A stretch of 25,849 nt of DNA from DATLYH01 sp035575035 (GTDB lineage Bacteria > Planctomycetota > Planctomycetia > Gemmatales > Gemmataceae): contig DATLYH010000309.1 of assembly GCA_035575035.1 (NCBI GenBank), positions 1 to 25,849 of the forward strand, in the 5' to 3' direction. The position numbers were made by a program, and so were the translations under genes. Positions within the stretch are counted from its first letter, which is position 1; each line of letters begins with the position of its first letter. The notes beneath the pieces are model-generated. The model was not told the DNA's origin and did no database searches. It saw nothing but the letters and a program-made list of their open reading frames with translations. Positions 15,537-23,027 of this stretch are shown here, piece after piece.

Positions 15537-17879
15537 TTAATCCTTATCTTTCTCCTTCTCCGGGGGCGGCTCCTTGGCGGGCACTTCCGGGGGGAACGGC
15601 GAGGGCGTGAAACTCTTGAGGCGTTCGCCGGTCAGCCGGGCATCCGGCCGCATGCTGCCGAGCACCACCGCCACGGCCGAGCGCAGGCCCGCGTCGGTCT
15701 CCTGTCGGCCCATTTCCTCCAGCGCCCGGACCATGCCTGCGGGCAGGGCCGGGCCGTACTGTTGAATGTTCCGGGCCAACTCCTGGGCCGCGATCGTCCG
15801 TAGCGCCGGGGTGCGGCCCGGCTTGCCGGCATCGAGCACCACGTTGGCCAGCTCGATCTGGGCCGCCGCGCCCGGCAGCCGGCCCACCGCCTCGATCGCT
15901 GCCGTGATCGCCTCCTCGCCCAGCTTGCTCTCGCGTAGCACGCTTAGCAGTGTGGCCGCGGCGGGGCGGATATCGTAGCCGCGCACCTGGCCCCGTGCCA
16001 GCCGAGCCAGCCAGCTCAGCGCTTTCTCGGCCTGTCGTCGGCGCTCTTCCTCGGACAGCGGGGGGCTGCCCGAGTCGGCGATCACCGCTCCAAGGGCCTG
16101 ACGCAAACCGTCGGCGTCCAGGACCAGCGTCGCCGGTACCAGCCGGACGTTGGGGTAGCCGGTCGTCAGGCTGCGCACGCGGCCCTCCCGTTCGCGCGGC
16201 ACAGCCACCAGCAGCGGCAGCCGGCCGACGTTGCTGTCGGCGCGCAGCTGACCTAGCAACAAGGATAGGCCCGGGTCGGGCAGCTCCGACTCGATCAGGA
16301 TGGCGTCGATGTCGGCCGCCTCGCTCAGCCGATGCATGACCTGCCGGCCGGTCTGGACCAGGACCGGCTGGAAACCGGCCTGGGACACGGCTTCGGCCAC
16401 CTTGGCGGCCACATCGGCGTTGAAGTAGCCGACCAGTACCTTGGGCGGCTGCTTGGCGGCGGGGTCGAGGGCGGCGGCCCGGCGAAGAATCTCCACCACG
16501 CGGGCGGGGGCGGGCGCCTCTCGCAGACCCGGGATGCGGAGCAGGGCCTCGGCGGCGGCCAGCTGCACGCGGCGATCGGGGTAGTACAGGGCCCGCACCA
16601 GCGCCGGCGTCCCTTCGCTCATCGGCCGGGCGGCGCGGACATCGGCCAGGTCACCCAGCGCCCGCACGGCCCCCAGGATGACCGGCAGCCGGCGTTCGTT
16701 CAGGGCGCGGTCCAGGACCGCCGTCAGCAGCTCGGGGTTGACCGTGGCGGCCAGCCGGCCGACCTCGGGCGCCCCCCAGGCCAGCGGCTGATCGAAGCCG
16801 GCCTGCTCAACCGCCTTCTCCAGGGCGATGCTCAGGAAGACGACCTGGGCCGGCTGGTAAGTCGGATCAAGGTCGAGGGCCTGTCCGGCAAAGCGCAGGC
16901 CGTAATACTCCTCGGCCTTGCTGGCCGGGACCGTGGTTGCCTTCGGCGGCCAGCCCTCGACCAGCCGCTCACCATCCCAGCGCCAGACGCGGACAGCCCG
17001 CGGATCGACGAAGGCGACCTGGTGGTTGTAGTAGCGCTCGGCCTCCTTCGCCAGGGCGACCTTGGCGGACGGCAGCTTGCTCGGCGGGGTGTTCAGCAGG
17101 TAGGCCAGGGCCGCCGTCGCCTTCTGCCGGACCCGCTCCGGCTGCTTCGGCGAGGCGCTGAAGTACCACAGGTAAGGCACCGCGTCTACGGCGCCTCGCC
17201 GGTGCAGGACCTCGATCAGCTCGACCCGCAGGGCAGGGTCTTCGATGTCGAGCGCGGCCATGAGCGGCGGCTCGATGTCCCGGCTGAGCTTTGGTAGGGC
17301 GGACAGGATCGCGTACCGCTCCGCTCCCTCGGCGTGGCGCAGCACCTCGATCAGGTGGGGCACGGCGGCGGCCCCCGAGCGGTACAACTCCTTCATCGCA
17401 TAGGCGCGCTCGTCCGGGTCGCCGGTCAGGTTGGCGATCAGCCGCTTGATCCGCCCCGGGTCGCCCAGGTGGCTCTTCAGGGCGGCGGTTGCCCGCTCGA
17501 CCAACTCCTGAGCGTCCTTCTTGGCCTGCTCATTCACCTTGGGGTCCTTGTCCCACTGCGGGATGGTCAGCAGGCGCAGGAACGAGGAGATGCCCTCCTT
17601 TTCCTCGATGTCGAGTAGGTCCTTGTCGTCGGGCTTCTTCTCGATCATGGCCCGCAAGAGGCGAGCCGCCAGGTCAGGCCGGCCGACTTCCAGCTCGAAC
17701 CGGATGGCCCGCCAGAAATCCTGAGGCGTCTCCGGCCTGCGGAAGAACTCGCGGTAATCCTCCCGCGGCACAGGGGGCGGCGGCGGTTGCTCTTTCTTTT
17801 CCTCCTGCGCCGAGGAAGTCGAGAACCACCCGGCAAGCAGAACAAGGGCAAGCGAGAGGTGAAGCGCGTTGCGAAACAC
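15537..17879 (-). CDS. Exported HEAT-repeat protein with a degenerate receiver-like domain
   Basis: A 780-residue protein with a clear Sec signal peptide (hydrophobic 5-19, cleavage likely after TSSA at residue 24), then a Pro-rich stretch. Helical HEAT/Armadillo-type repeats run from about 120-265, 370-460 and 610-745 (for example AAVPHLIEVLRHA, VRALGDLADV). At about 479-600 lies a segment with the alpha/beta pattern of a CheY-type receiver (KVLVGYFNADVAAKVAEAV, then IDAILIESELPD). The position of the phospho-acceptor aspartate is Glu (E530), and the KP motif is missing. The C-terminal tail is Pro/Lys/Glu-rich. The start is GTG at 17879, supported by GGAGG 6 bases upstream. It follows lysA on the same strand after 71 bases. 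A scaffold or binding role in the periplasm is plausible; function is unknown. Confidence 0.87.
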   Translation of the reverse strand: MFRNALHLSLALVLLAGWFSTSSAQEEKKEQPPPPPVPREDYREFFRRPETPQDFWRAIRFELEVGRPDLAARLLRAMIEKKPDDKDLLDIEEKEGISSFLRLLTIPQWDKDPKVNEQAKKDAQELVERATAALKSHLGDPGRIKRLIANLTGDPDERAYAMKELYRSGAAAVPHLIEVLRHAEGAERYAILSALPKLSRDIEPPLMAALDIEDPALRVELIEVLHRRGAVDAVPYLWYFSASPKQPERVRQKATAALAYLLNTPPSKLPSAKVALAKEAERYYNHQVAFVDPRAVRVWRWDGERLVEGWPPKATTVPASKAEEYYGLRFAGQALDLDPTYQPAQVVFLSIALEKAVEQAGFDQPLAWGAPEVGRLAATVNPELLTAVLDRALNERRLPVILGAVRALGDLADVRAARPMSEGTPALVRALYYPDRRVQLAAAEALLRIPGLREAPAPARVVEILRRAAALDPAAKQPPKVLVGYFNADVAAKVAEAVSQAGFQPVLVQTGRQVMHRLSEAADIDAILIESELPDPGLSLLLGQLRADSNVGRLPLLVAVPREREGRVRSLTTGYPNVRLVPATLVLDADGLRQALGAVIADSGSPPLSEEERRRQAEKALSWLARLARGQVRGYDIRPAAATLLSVLRESKLGEEAITAAIEAVGRLPGAAAQIELANVVLDAGKPGRTPALRTIAAQELARNIQQYGPALPAGMVRALEEMGRQETDAGLRSAVAVVLGSMRPDARLTGERLKSFTPSPFPPEVPAKEPPPEKEKDKD

Positions 17880-17885
17880 GAGATG

Positions 17886-17890
17886 CCTCC
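17886..17890 (-). promoter_or_regulatory. Ribosome binding site supporting a GTG start
   Basis: On the minus strand GGAGG lies 6 bases before GTG at 17879, fixing the start of the HEAT-repeat gene directly ahead of its signal peptide. Confidence 0.6.
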
Positions 17891-17899
17891 TCTAGAGGT

Positions 17900-17952
17900 G
17901 ACACAGTGACACGGTGAATCAACGGGTGCCTCTGTCACCGTGTCATCTTGTC
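17900..17952. repeat. Long inverted repeat between lysA and the HEAT-repeat gene
   Basis: TGACACGGTGA (17907-17917) and TCACCGTGTCA (17935-17945) are perfect 11-base inverted arms, extended by GACA/TGTC outside (17900-17903 and 17949-17952). The outer arm touches the lysA stop codon (17951-17953), and the other end lies about 10 bases from the ribosome site of the next gene. In RNA it would be a stable stem-loop in the intercistronic spacer. It may be an interspersed repeat, an RNA stability element or a weak terminator. Confidence 0.75.
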
Positions 17953-19234
17953 AGATTTCGATCTCCGGCCGGACCAAATCCTCATACGTCTCGCGGCGGC
18001 GGATCAGGCGGTGGCGGTCGCCGTCAACCAGAACCTCGGCGGCGCGGGGTCGGCCGTTGTAATTGGAACTCATGGCCATGCCATAGGCGCCGGCGCTGAA
18101 CGTCGCCAGCAGGTCGCCGCGCTGCACCGGCGGCAAGCGGCGGTCGCGGGCCAGGAAGTCGCCCGACTCGCACACCGGGCCGACCACATCGCTTGGGACC
18201 GTGCCGGGGATGTCGGCCTCGTAGTCCTCGGGCGGCGCCGGGAATCCCGCCGGCGGCTCGACCGGCCAGATGCGATGGAACGAATCATACAGGGTTGGGC
18301 GGATCAGGTCGTTCATGGCGGCGTCCTGAATGACGAAATGCTTGCCGCCCGACTCCTTGGTGTAGATCACCCGGCTGAGCAGGACGCCGGCGTTGCCGAC
18401 GATGAAGCGGCCCGGCTCCAGGAGCAGCCGGCAACGGGCGCGCTGCACGGCCGGCACGATCACTTCGGCGAAAGCATCGGCCGGCGGCGCCTCCTGCCGG
18501 CGATAGTGGATGCCGAAGCCGCCCCCCATGTTCAGGGTCTCGACCGGGTGCCCCTGCCGCCGCAGCTCTTCGACTAGTACGACGCCCTTCTCCACCCCTT
18601 CGCGGTACGGCTGCGGGCTGAGGATCGGCGAGCCAAGATGCATGTGCAGGCCGACGATGCGCACATGGGGATTGCCGACAACACCGCGGGCCACCTCCAG
18701 GATGGTCTCGATGTCCAGGCCGAACTTGGTCCCCTTGACGCTGGTATCGGTCTTGACGTGCGTCTTGGGGGGCAAGGCCGGGTTGACGCGCAGGGCCACG
18801 TCGGCCCGCTGGCCGATCTGCCGGGCGACGCCGGCCAAGGCGTGCAGCTCGGCCTCGCTCTCGACGTTGAACATCAGCACCCGACTCTCCAGGCCGTAGC
18901 GCAGCTCGTCATCGGTCTTGCCGGCGCCAGCGAAGACAATCTTCTCGCCAGTGCCGCCCGCCTTCAGCGCCCGGTACAGCTCGCCGCCCGAGGTCACATC
19001 AAAGCCGGCGCCCTGCTCGGCCATCAGCCGGCAGATGGTCAGGTTCGGGTTGGTCTTGATGCTATAGCAGATGAGCGGCTGCACCGCCGCGAAGGCGCGC
19101 TGGAGTTGGTTCAAGTGATGGAGGAGGGTGCGTTGGCTGTAGACGTACAGCGGCGTACCGTAGGTCTGTGCCAGCAGGGGGAGCGGCACTTCCTCGCAGT
19201 GCAAAACGCGGTTGCGGTAGTGAAAGAAATCCAT
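17951..19234 (-). CDS. lysA: Diaminopimelate decarboxylase
   Basis: A 427-residue fold-type III PLP enzyme that converts meso-diaminopimelate to L-lysine, the last step of bacterial lysine synthesis. The PLP lysine is K60 in CYSIKTNPN. Others are HMHLGS (197-202), the phosphate-binding glycine run GGGFG (237-241), EPGR (273-276), MNDLIRPTLY (307-316), and CESGD (355-359), whose cysteine completes the active site of the partner subunit. The C-terminal AGAYG and NYNGRPR motifs are also present. Length fits the family (about 420). The ATG at 19234 has AGG about 6 bases upstream. Diaminopimelate use fits a bacterium that makes lysine by this route. Confidence 0.96.
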   Translation of the reverse strand: MDFFHYRNRVLHCEEVPLPLLAQTYGTPLYVYSQRTLLHHLNQLQRAFAAVQPLICYSIKTNPNLTICRLMAEQGAGFDVTSGGELYRALKAGGTGEKIVFAGAGKTDDELRYGLESRVLMFNVESEAELHALAGVARQIGQRADVALRVNPALPPKTHVKTDTSVKGTKFGLDIETILEVARGVVGNPHVRIVGLHMHLGSPILSPQPYREGVEKGVVLVEELRRQGHPVETLNMGGGFGIHYRRQEAPPADAFAEVIVPAVQRARCRLLLEPGRFIVGNAGVLLSRVIYTKESGGKHFVIQDAAMNDLIRPTLYDSFHRIWPVEPPAGFPAPPEDYEADIPGTVPSDVVGPVCESGDFLARDRRLPPVQRGDLLATFSAGAYGMAMSSNYNGRPRAAEVLVDGDRHRLIRRRETYEDLVRPEIEI

Positions 19235-19622
19235 GAAGACCTGTCCCCGATGAGGTAGGAACCGGCCGCTTCCGCCGACGGCCGCCCGGGTGATTTATCT
19301 TAGCAACGCCGGGCGGCTTCCGGCTTCCTTTTTTGCGGTCTGTGGTGCTTTCCGCGGCTTGCGACGGACGGCTTCCCCCTCCTCTCTCCTATTACGCATA
19401 TACCCGGCGGTTGGGTGCGGGGCGAATTGTTTTCGTCGGCCCGACCGGTAGCCCGTGCGCGACACCCCGTCGCCGCTCATCCAGATGGATCAAGTTGCCA
19501 GGGGGGCCGCCCGATCGGCCGCGGTTGCGAAAGTCCCATTCGGGGCGGTATCCTTTGTCCAGGAGAGGCAGCTTCGGCATTGCCGTCGTCATCTTTGTGC
19601 CGTCGAGGAGGGCATTACCGTT
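19235..19622. other. Divergent intergenic region, lysA / Uma2 gene
   Basis: These 388 bases hold no supported gene. The in-frame extension upstream of the Uma2 start (from 19455) lacks a ribosome site and family resemblance. A promoter candidate for the Uma2 gene is at 19525-19554. A short GC hairpin followed by six T residues at 19308-19334 points away from any known transcript. Confidence 0.6.
19525..19554 (+). promoter_or_regulatory. Candidate sigma-70-type promoter for the Uma2 gene
   Basis: TTGCGA (19525-19530, 4 of 6) and TATCCT (19549-19554, 4 of 6) are separated by 18 bases and lie about 70 bases before the ATG at 19623. Confidence 0.3.
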
Positions 19623-20297
19623 ATGGCCACCGTCCAAACCCCACCCCGGAACTGCCTGCTGCTGCACGACGTCGATTGGAAGACGTACACGCAGCTGCTG
19701 CGCGCGTTTGCGGAGCGCCCTGCCGTCCGCCTGACCTATGACCGAGGAGATTTGGAAATCATGAGCCCTTTGCCCGAGCATGAAGATGTGATCTACCTTC
19801 TGGGGCGCTTCATCGACACGTTGACCGAGGAGTTGGGACTTCCGGTCAAGGGCGGGGGATCAACCACATTGCGGCGCCGCAAGAAGCAGCGCGGCCTGGA
19901 CCCCGACAAATGCTACTGGATTACCAACGAATCCAAGGTTCGCGGTAAGAAGCGACTCAACCTTCGTGTCGATCCGCCGCCGGACCTGGCCCTTGAAGTT
20001 GACGTCACCCGCAGCTCGCTCGACCGCATGAAGATTTACGCCAAGCTCGGCGTGCCGGAAGTGTGGCGGCTCGACGACCCACAAACCCTCACGTTCAACG
20101 TGCTCGGCAAGGACGGCAAGTATGCCCAGGCCACCCACAGCCTTGCTTTCCCGCTGGTTACGCCGGCCGAGCTGCTCAACTTCCTCGGCCTGCGCGGGCA
20201 GATGGATCACAACGCCATCGTCCGAGAGTTCCGGAACTGGATCCGCCAGCGGCTCGCGGGGGGCGGCGGCGCGCCGCCGGCTGCTGGGTCAAGCTAA
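19623..20297 (+). CDS. Uma2-family (DUF820) putative restriction endonuclease-like protein, copy A
   Basis: 224 residues from the ATG at 19623, chosen because GAGGAGGG lies about 10 bases upstream and the family usually starts here. Uma2 proteins have a PD-(D/E)XK nuclease fold. The likely metal ligands are D121 and E125 in PPDLALEVDV and K137 in RMKIYAKLGV, followed by the typical GVPEVWRLD. An early RGDLEIMSP also fits. The family is greatly expanded in planctomycetes and cyanobacteria, and its biological role is unresolved. This copy is a different branch from the two copies at 21680-22973 and is on the opposite strand. Its last 9 bases overlap the end of argH. Confidence 0.87.
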   Translation: MATVQTPPRNCLLLHDVDWKTYTQLLRAFAERPAVRLTYDRGDLEIMSPLPEHEDVIYLLGRFIDTLTEELGLPVKGGGSTTLRRRKKQRGLDPDKCYWITNESKVRGKKRLNLRVDPPPDLALEVDVTRSSLDRMKIYAKLGVPEVWRLDDPQTLTFNVLGKDGKYAQATHSLAFPLVTPAELLNFLGLRGQMDHNAIVREFRNWIRQRLAGGGGAPPAAGSS

Positions 20298-21683
20298 CCG
20301 CTGCCGCCACGCCTCCATTTGTTTCTGCACCTCTGCTGGCGCCGTCGAGCCGGCGCTGCGGAAGGCGGCCAGCACGTTAGACACGCCCAACACCTGATAG
20401 ACCTCCGCACCCAATCCCGGGTGGATCGCCTCATACACTTCCGGCGGCAGGTCGGCCAATCGGCAGCGGCGCTCCTCACAGAGCCGGACCAGTTGGCCAA
20501 CCGCCTCGTGGGCCGTCCGCATCGGCACTCCCCGCACCACCAGAAACTCCATCAAGGTCGTTGCGTCCAGGTAGCCATCCTCCAACCGGGCGGCGATCGC
20601 CTCGCGACGGAAGCGGGCCTCGCGCACCAGGGCCGCCGCCAGTTCCAGCGACGCCGCCACCGTGTCATGCGCGTCAAAGAGGGCGCCCTTGTCTTCTTGC
20701 AAGTCGCGGTTGTAGGCCAGCGGCAGCCCCTTCACCAAAACCAGCAGCTGTTGCAGATCGCCGAGCACCCGCGCTGCCTTGCCCCGGATTAGCTCGAGCA
20801 CGTCAGGGTTCTTCTTGTGCGGCATGATGCTGGAGCCGGTGCAGAAGGCATCGGGCAGGTCGAGGAAGCCAAACTCTGTCGTGGACCAGATGACCCATTC
20901 CTCGGCCCAGCCGCTCAGGTGCAAGGCAATAAGCGCCAGGTCGAAGACGAACTCCAGGACAAAGTCGCGGTCGCTGGAGACATCGAGGCTGTTGGCGGCT
21001 AAGGCGTCGAAGCCGAGCTGGCGGCGGACGCTGTCGCGGTCAATCGGCAGCGAGGTGCCGGCCAGGGCCGCGGCTCCCAACGGCAGCACATTGACGCGCC
21101 GCCGACAGTCGGCCAGCCGGTCGCGGTCGCGCTGGTACTTCTCCATGTAGGCCAGGAAGTAGTGGGCCGCCAGCACCGGCTGGGCCCGTTGCAGGTGGGT
21201 GTAGCCGGGCAGCACCAGGTCGCGGTCGCGCTCGGCGGCGGTCAGCAACGCCGTCTGGAGGTCACGCAGCCGGGCGTCCAGGCCGTCGATCGCCTCGCGG
21301 ACCCAGAGTTTGACGTCGGTGACCACCTGGTCGTTGCGGCTGCGGCCGGTGTGGAGTTTTCGGCCGACATCGCCCAGCCGCTCGATCAGGGCGCGCTCGA
21401 TGTGGGTGTGAATGTCTTCCAGGCCGACGGAAAAAGTAAACTCGCCCCGCTCGATCTCGCCGGCAATGTCCTTGAGGGCGGCGACGATGCGCTCGGCCTC
21501 CTCGGGCGTGAGCAGGCCGACCTCGGCCAGCATCCGGGCATGGGCCTGGCTGGCAAGGATGTCGTGGCGGTACAGCCGGCGATCGACGCTGATCGACTCG
21601 GTGAAGGCCTCGACGCGGTCATCGGTGCCGCCGTGGAAGCGGCCGCCCCAGGTTTTCTGGCTCACGGTTCTTCGCAGGTTCAC
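20289..21683 (-). CDS. argH: Argininosuccinate lyase
   Basis: A 464-residue enzyme that splits argininosuccinate to arginine and fumarate, the last step of arginine synthesis. It belongs to the fumarase/aspartase superfamily. Motifs include the N-terminal KTWGGRF, the HTGRSRNDQ region (111-119), the YTHLQRAQP region (161-169), and the superfamily signature GSSIMPHKKNPD (283-294), whose serine loop acts in catalysis. The GTG at 21683 overlaps the upstream Uma2 stop as GTGA, a typical coupling arrangement. A second GTG at 21665 (protein starting at SQKTWGG) is also possible and closer to the usual family N-terminus. The stop overlaps the convergent Uma2 gene in the shared sequence TCAAGCTAA. 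Confidence 0.96.
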   Translation of the reverse strand: MNLRRTVSQKTWGGRFHGGTDDRVEAFTESISVDRRLYRHDILASQAHARMLAEVGLLTPEEAERIVAALKDIAGEIERGEFTFSVGLEDIHTHIERALIERLGDVGRKLHTGRSRNDQVVTDVKLWVREAIDGLDARLRDLQTALLTAAERDRDLVLPGYTHLQRAQPVLAAHYFLAYMEKYQRDRDRLADCRRRVNVLPLGAAALAGTSLPIDRDSVRRQLGFDALAANSLDVSSDRDFVLEFVFDLALIALHLSGWAEEWVIWSTTEFGFLDLPDAFCTGSSIMPHKKNPDVLELIRGKAARVLGDLQQLLVLVKGLPLAYNRDLQEDKGALFDAHDTVAASLELAAALVREARFRREAIAARLEDGYLDATTLMEFLVVRGVPMRTAHEAVGQLVRLCEERRCRLADLPPEVYEAIHPGLGAEVYQVLGVSNVLAAFRSAGSTAPAEVQKQMEAWRQRLA

Positions 21684-22291
21684 GGGTTGGAAGGAACAGA
21701 CCCGGCTCTGTTGCTCGGCGCGACGCCGGGAGGCGGCTGAAACAGATCGCCGACCCGGCAGCGGAAACCGGGCAGCACGTCCTCACCGTCCAGGTCGTCG
21801 TTCTCGCGCAAGATGGTTCCTGGCCCTTGGACGCGATGGACATCGACCCATCGCCCTTGCGGGTGTATCACCCAGACCAGCCGGACGCCGGCCCGAAGGT
21901 ATTCCTGGACCTTGGTGTCAACCTCATAAACGAGATCGTTGGGGGAAAGCACTTCCACGGCCAGATCCGGGACGATGGTCAGATGGCCTTCAGCAGTGGC
22001 CTGCTCCATCGACAGGCGCTCGCGTCGGATAAAGGAGACATCCGCCTTGCGGACCTTGTCCGGCGCATCGGGAAAGCACCGATAAGTGACCCCCTCGGGC
22101 AAGACCCAGCCGAGTTGGTTGGCCTGGCAGTGAGCATCAAGCCGGCCATACACTTTGCCGGCAACATAACTAGCCCATGTGCTCATGGTGTGCTCCACCA
22201 GCCGGCCATTGACCAACTCGTAGCGGTCGCCATCGGGTATCCGGAGCAGGTCCTCCGGCGTATAGCAGGGCAGCGTCACCACCTCGTTCAT
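21680..22291 (-). CDS. Uma2-family protein, copy B
   Basis: 203 residues from the ATG at 22291, preceded 9 bases upstream by GGGGAGG. An upstream in-frame start at 22342 lacks this. Likely PD-(D/E)XK residues are D109 and E113 (PDLAVEVLSPND) and K127 (TKVQEYLRAGV). It aligns without gaps over about 192 residues with copy C next door, at roughly 80% identity by hand count (about 38 differences). Differences cluster while the ends and a middle block are nearly identical at DNA level. It is followed by argH with a 4-base overlap. Role unknown. Confidence 0.88.
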   Translation of the reverse strand: MNEVVTLPCYTPEDLLRIPDGDRYELVNGRLVEHTMSTWASYVAGKVYGRLDAHCQANQLGWVLPEGVTYRCFPDAPDKVRKADVSFIRRERLSMEQATAEGHLTIVPDLAVEVLSPNDLVYEVDTKVQEYLRAGVRLVWVIHPQGRWVDVHRVQGPGTILRENDDLDGEDVLPGFRCRVGDLFQPPPGVAPSNRAGSVPSNP

Positions 22292-22379
22292 CGCTCTTTT
22301 CCTCCCCTGAGCGCCTGCGGCCGGGATTACGGCTGCGGGCAACGCGGGTTATCGTCCCAACCTCTGGAGCCGCTCACGG

Positions 22380-22973
22380 TCAACCTGGAGACGAGGTCGG
22401 CGCGACGCCGGGGGGCGGCTGAAACAGATCGCCGACCCGGCAGCGGAAACCGGGCAGCACGTCCTCACCGTCCAGGTCGTCGCTCTCGCGCAAGATGGTT
22501 CCTGGCCCTTGGGCGCGATGGACTTCAACAAGGCGGGCCTGAGGATCTACGACCCAAACCAGTTGGACGCCGGCGCGGAGGTATTCCTGCACCTTCTCAT
22601 GGACGTCAGAGGCCAGATCATTCGGCGAAAGCACCTCAACGACCAAGTCCGGAGCGATCGGTAAGTGTCCCTCGGAAATCGCCTGTTCCAGCGAGAGGCG
22701 ATCTCGCCGGATGAAGGAGACATCCGCCTTGCGGACCTTGTCCGGCGCATCGGGAAAGCACCGATAAGTGGTCCCTTCAGACAAGACCCAGCCGAGTTGA
22801 TTAGCCCGACAGAAGTCACGGAGACGGGCAAGCATCTCGCCGGCAACATAACTAGCCCATGTGCTCATGGTGTGCTCCACCAGCCGGCCATCGACCAACT
22901 CGTAGCGGTCGCCATCGGGTATCCGGAGCAGGTCCTCCGGCGTATAGCGGGTCGGTGTCGTTACGGTGCTCAT
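22380..22973 (-). CDS. Uma2-family protein, copy C (tandem paralogue of copy B)
   Basis: 197 residues; ATG at 22973 with a GAGGAG ribosome site upstream. It has the same domain and motifs as copy B: PDLVVEVLSPND with D109 and E113, K127, and YLRAGVQLVWVVDP. It lies 54 bases after aspS and 88 bases before copy B on the same strand, so the pair looks like a tandem duplication placed between aspS and argH. The C-terminus differs (APTSSPG against APSNRAGSVPSNP in copy B) just after the nearly identical DLFQPPPGV block. Function unresolved. Confidence 0.88.
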   Translation of the reverse strand: MSTVTTPTRYTPEDLLRIPDGDRYELVDGRLVEHTMSTWASYVAGEMLARLRDFCRANQLGWVLSEGTTYRCFPDAPDKVRKADVSFIRRDRLSLEQAISEGHLPIAPDLVVEVLSPNDLASDVHEKVQEYLRAGVQLVWVVDPQARLVEVHRAQGPGTILRESDDLDGEDVLPGFRCRVGDLFQPPPGVAPTSSPG

Positions 22974-23027
22974 CGTTTCGCTCCTCTCCGACTCGTCAGG
23001 AGACAGATGCTGAGCCGGCGGCTTCTC

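Noticed and set aside
19308..19334. Hairpin plus six T residues resembling an intrinsic terminator
   Set aside because: The stem is only 5 bases, and no plus-strand transcript is known to enter from the left; it lies upstream of the minus-strand lysA.
19295..19396. A 34-codon basic open frame upstream of lysA
   Set aside because: No properly spaced ribosome site before its ATG and no recognisable family; composition alone explains it.
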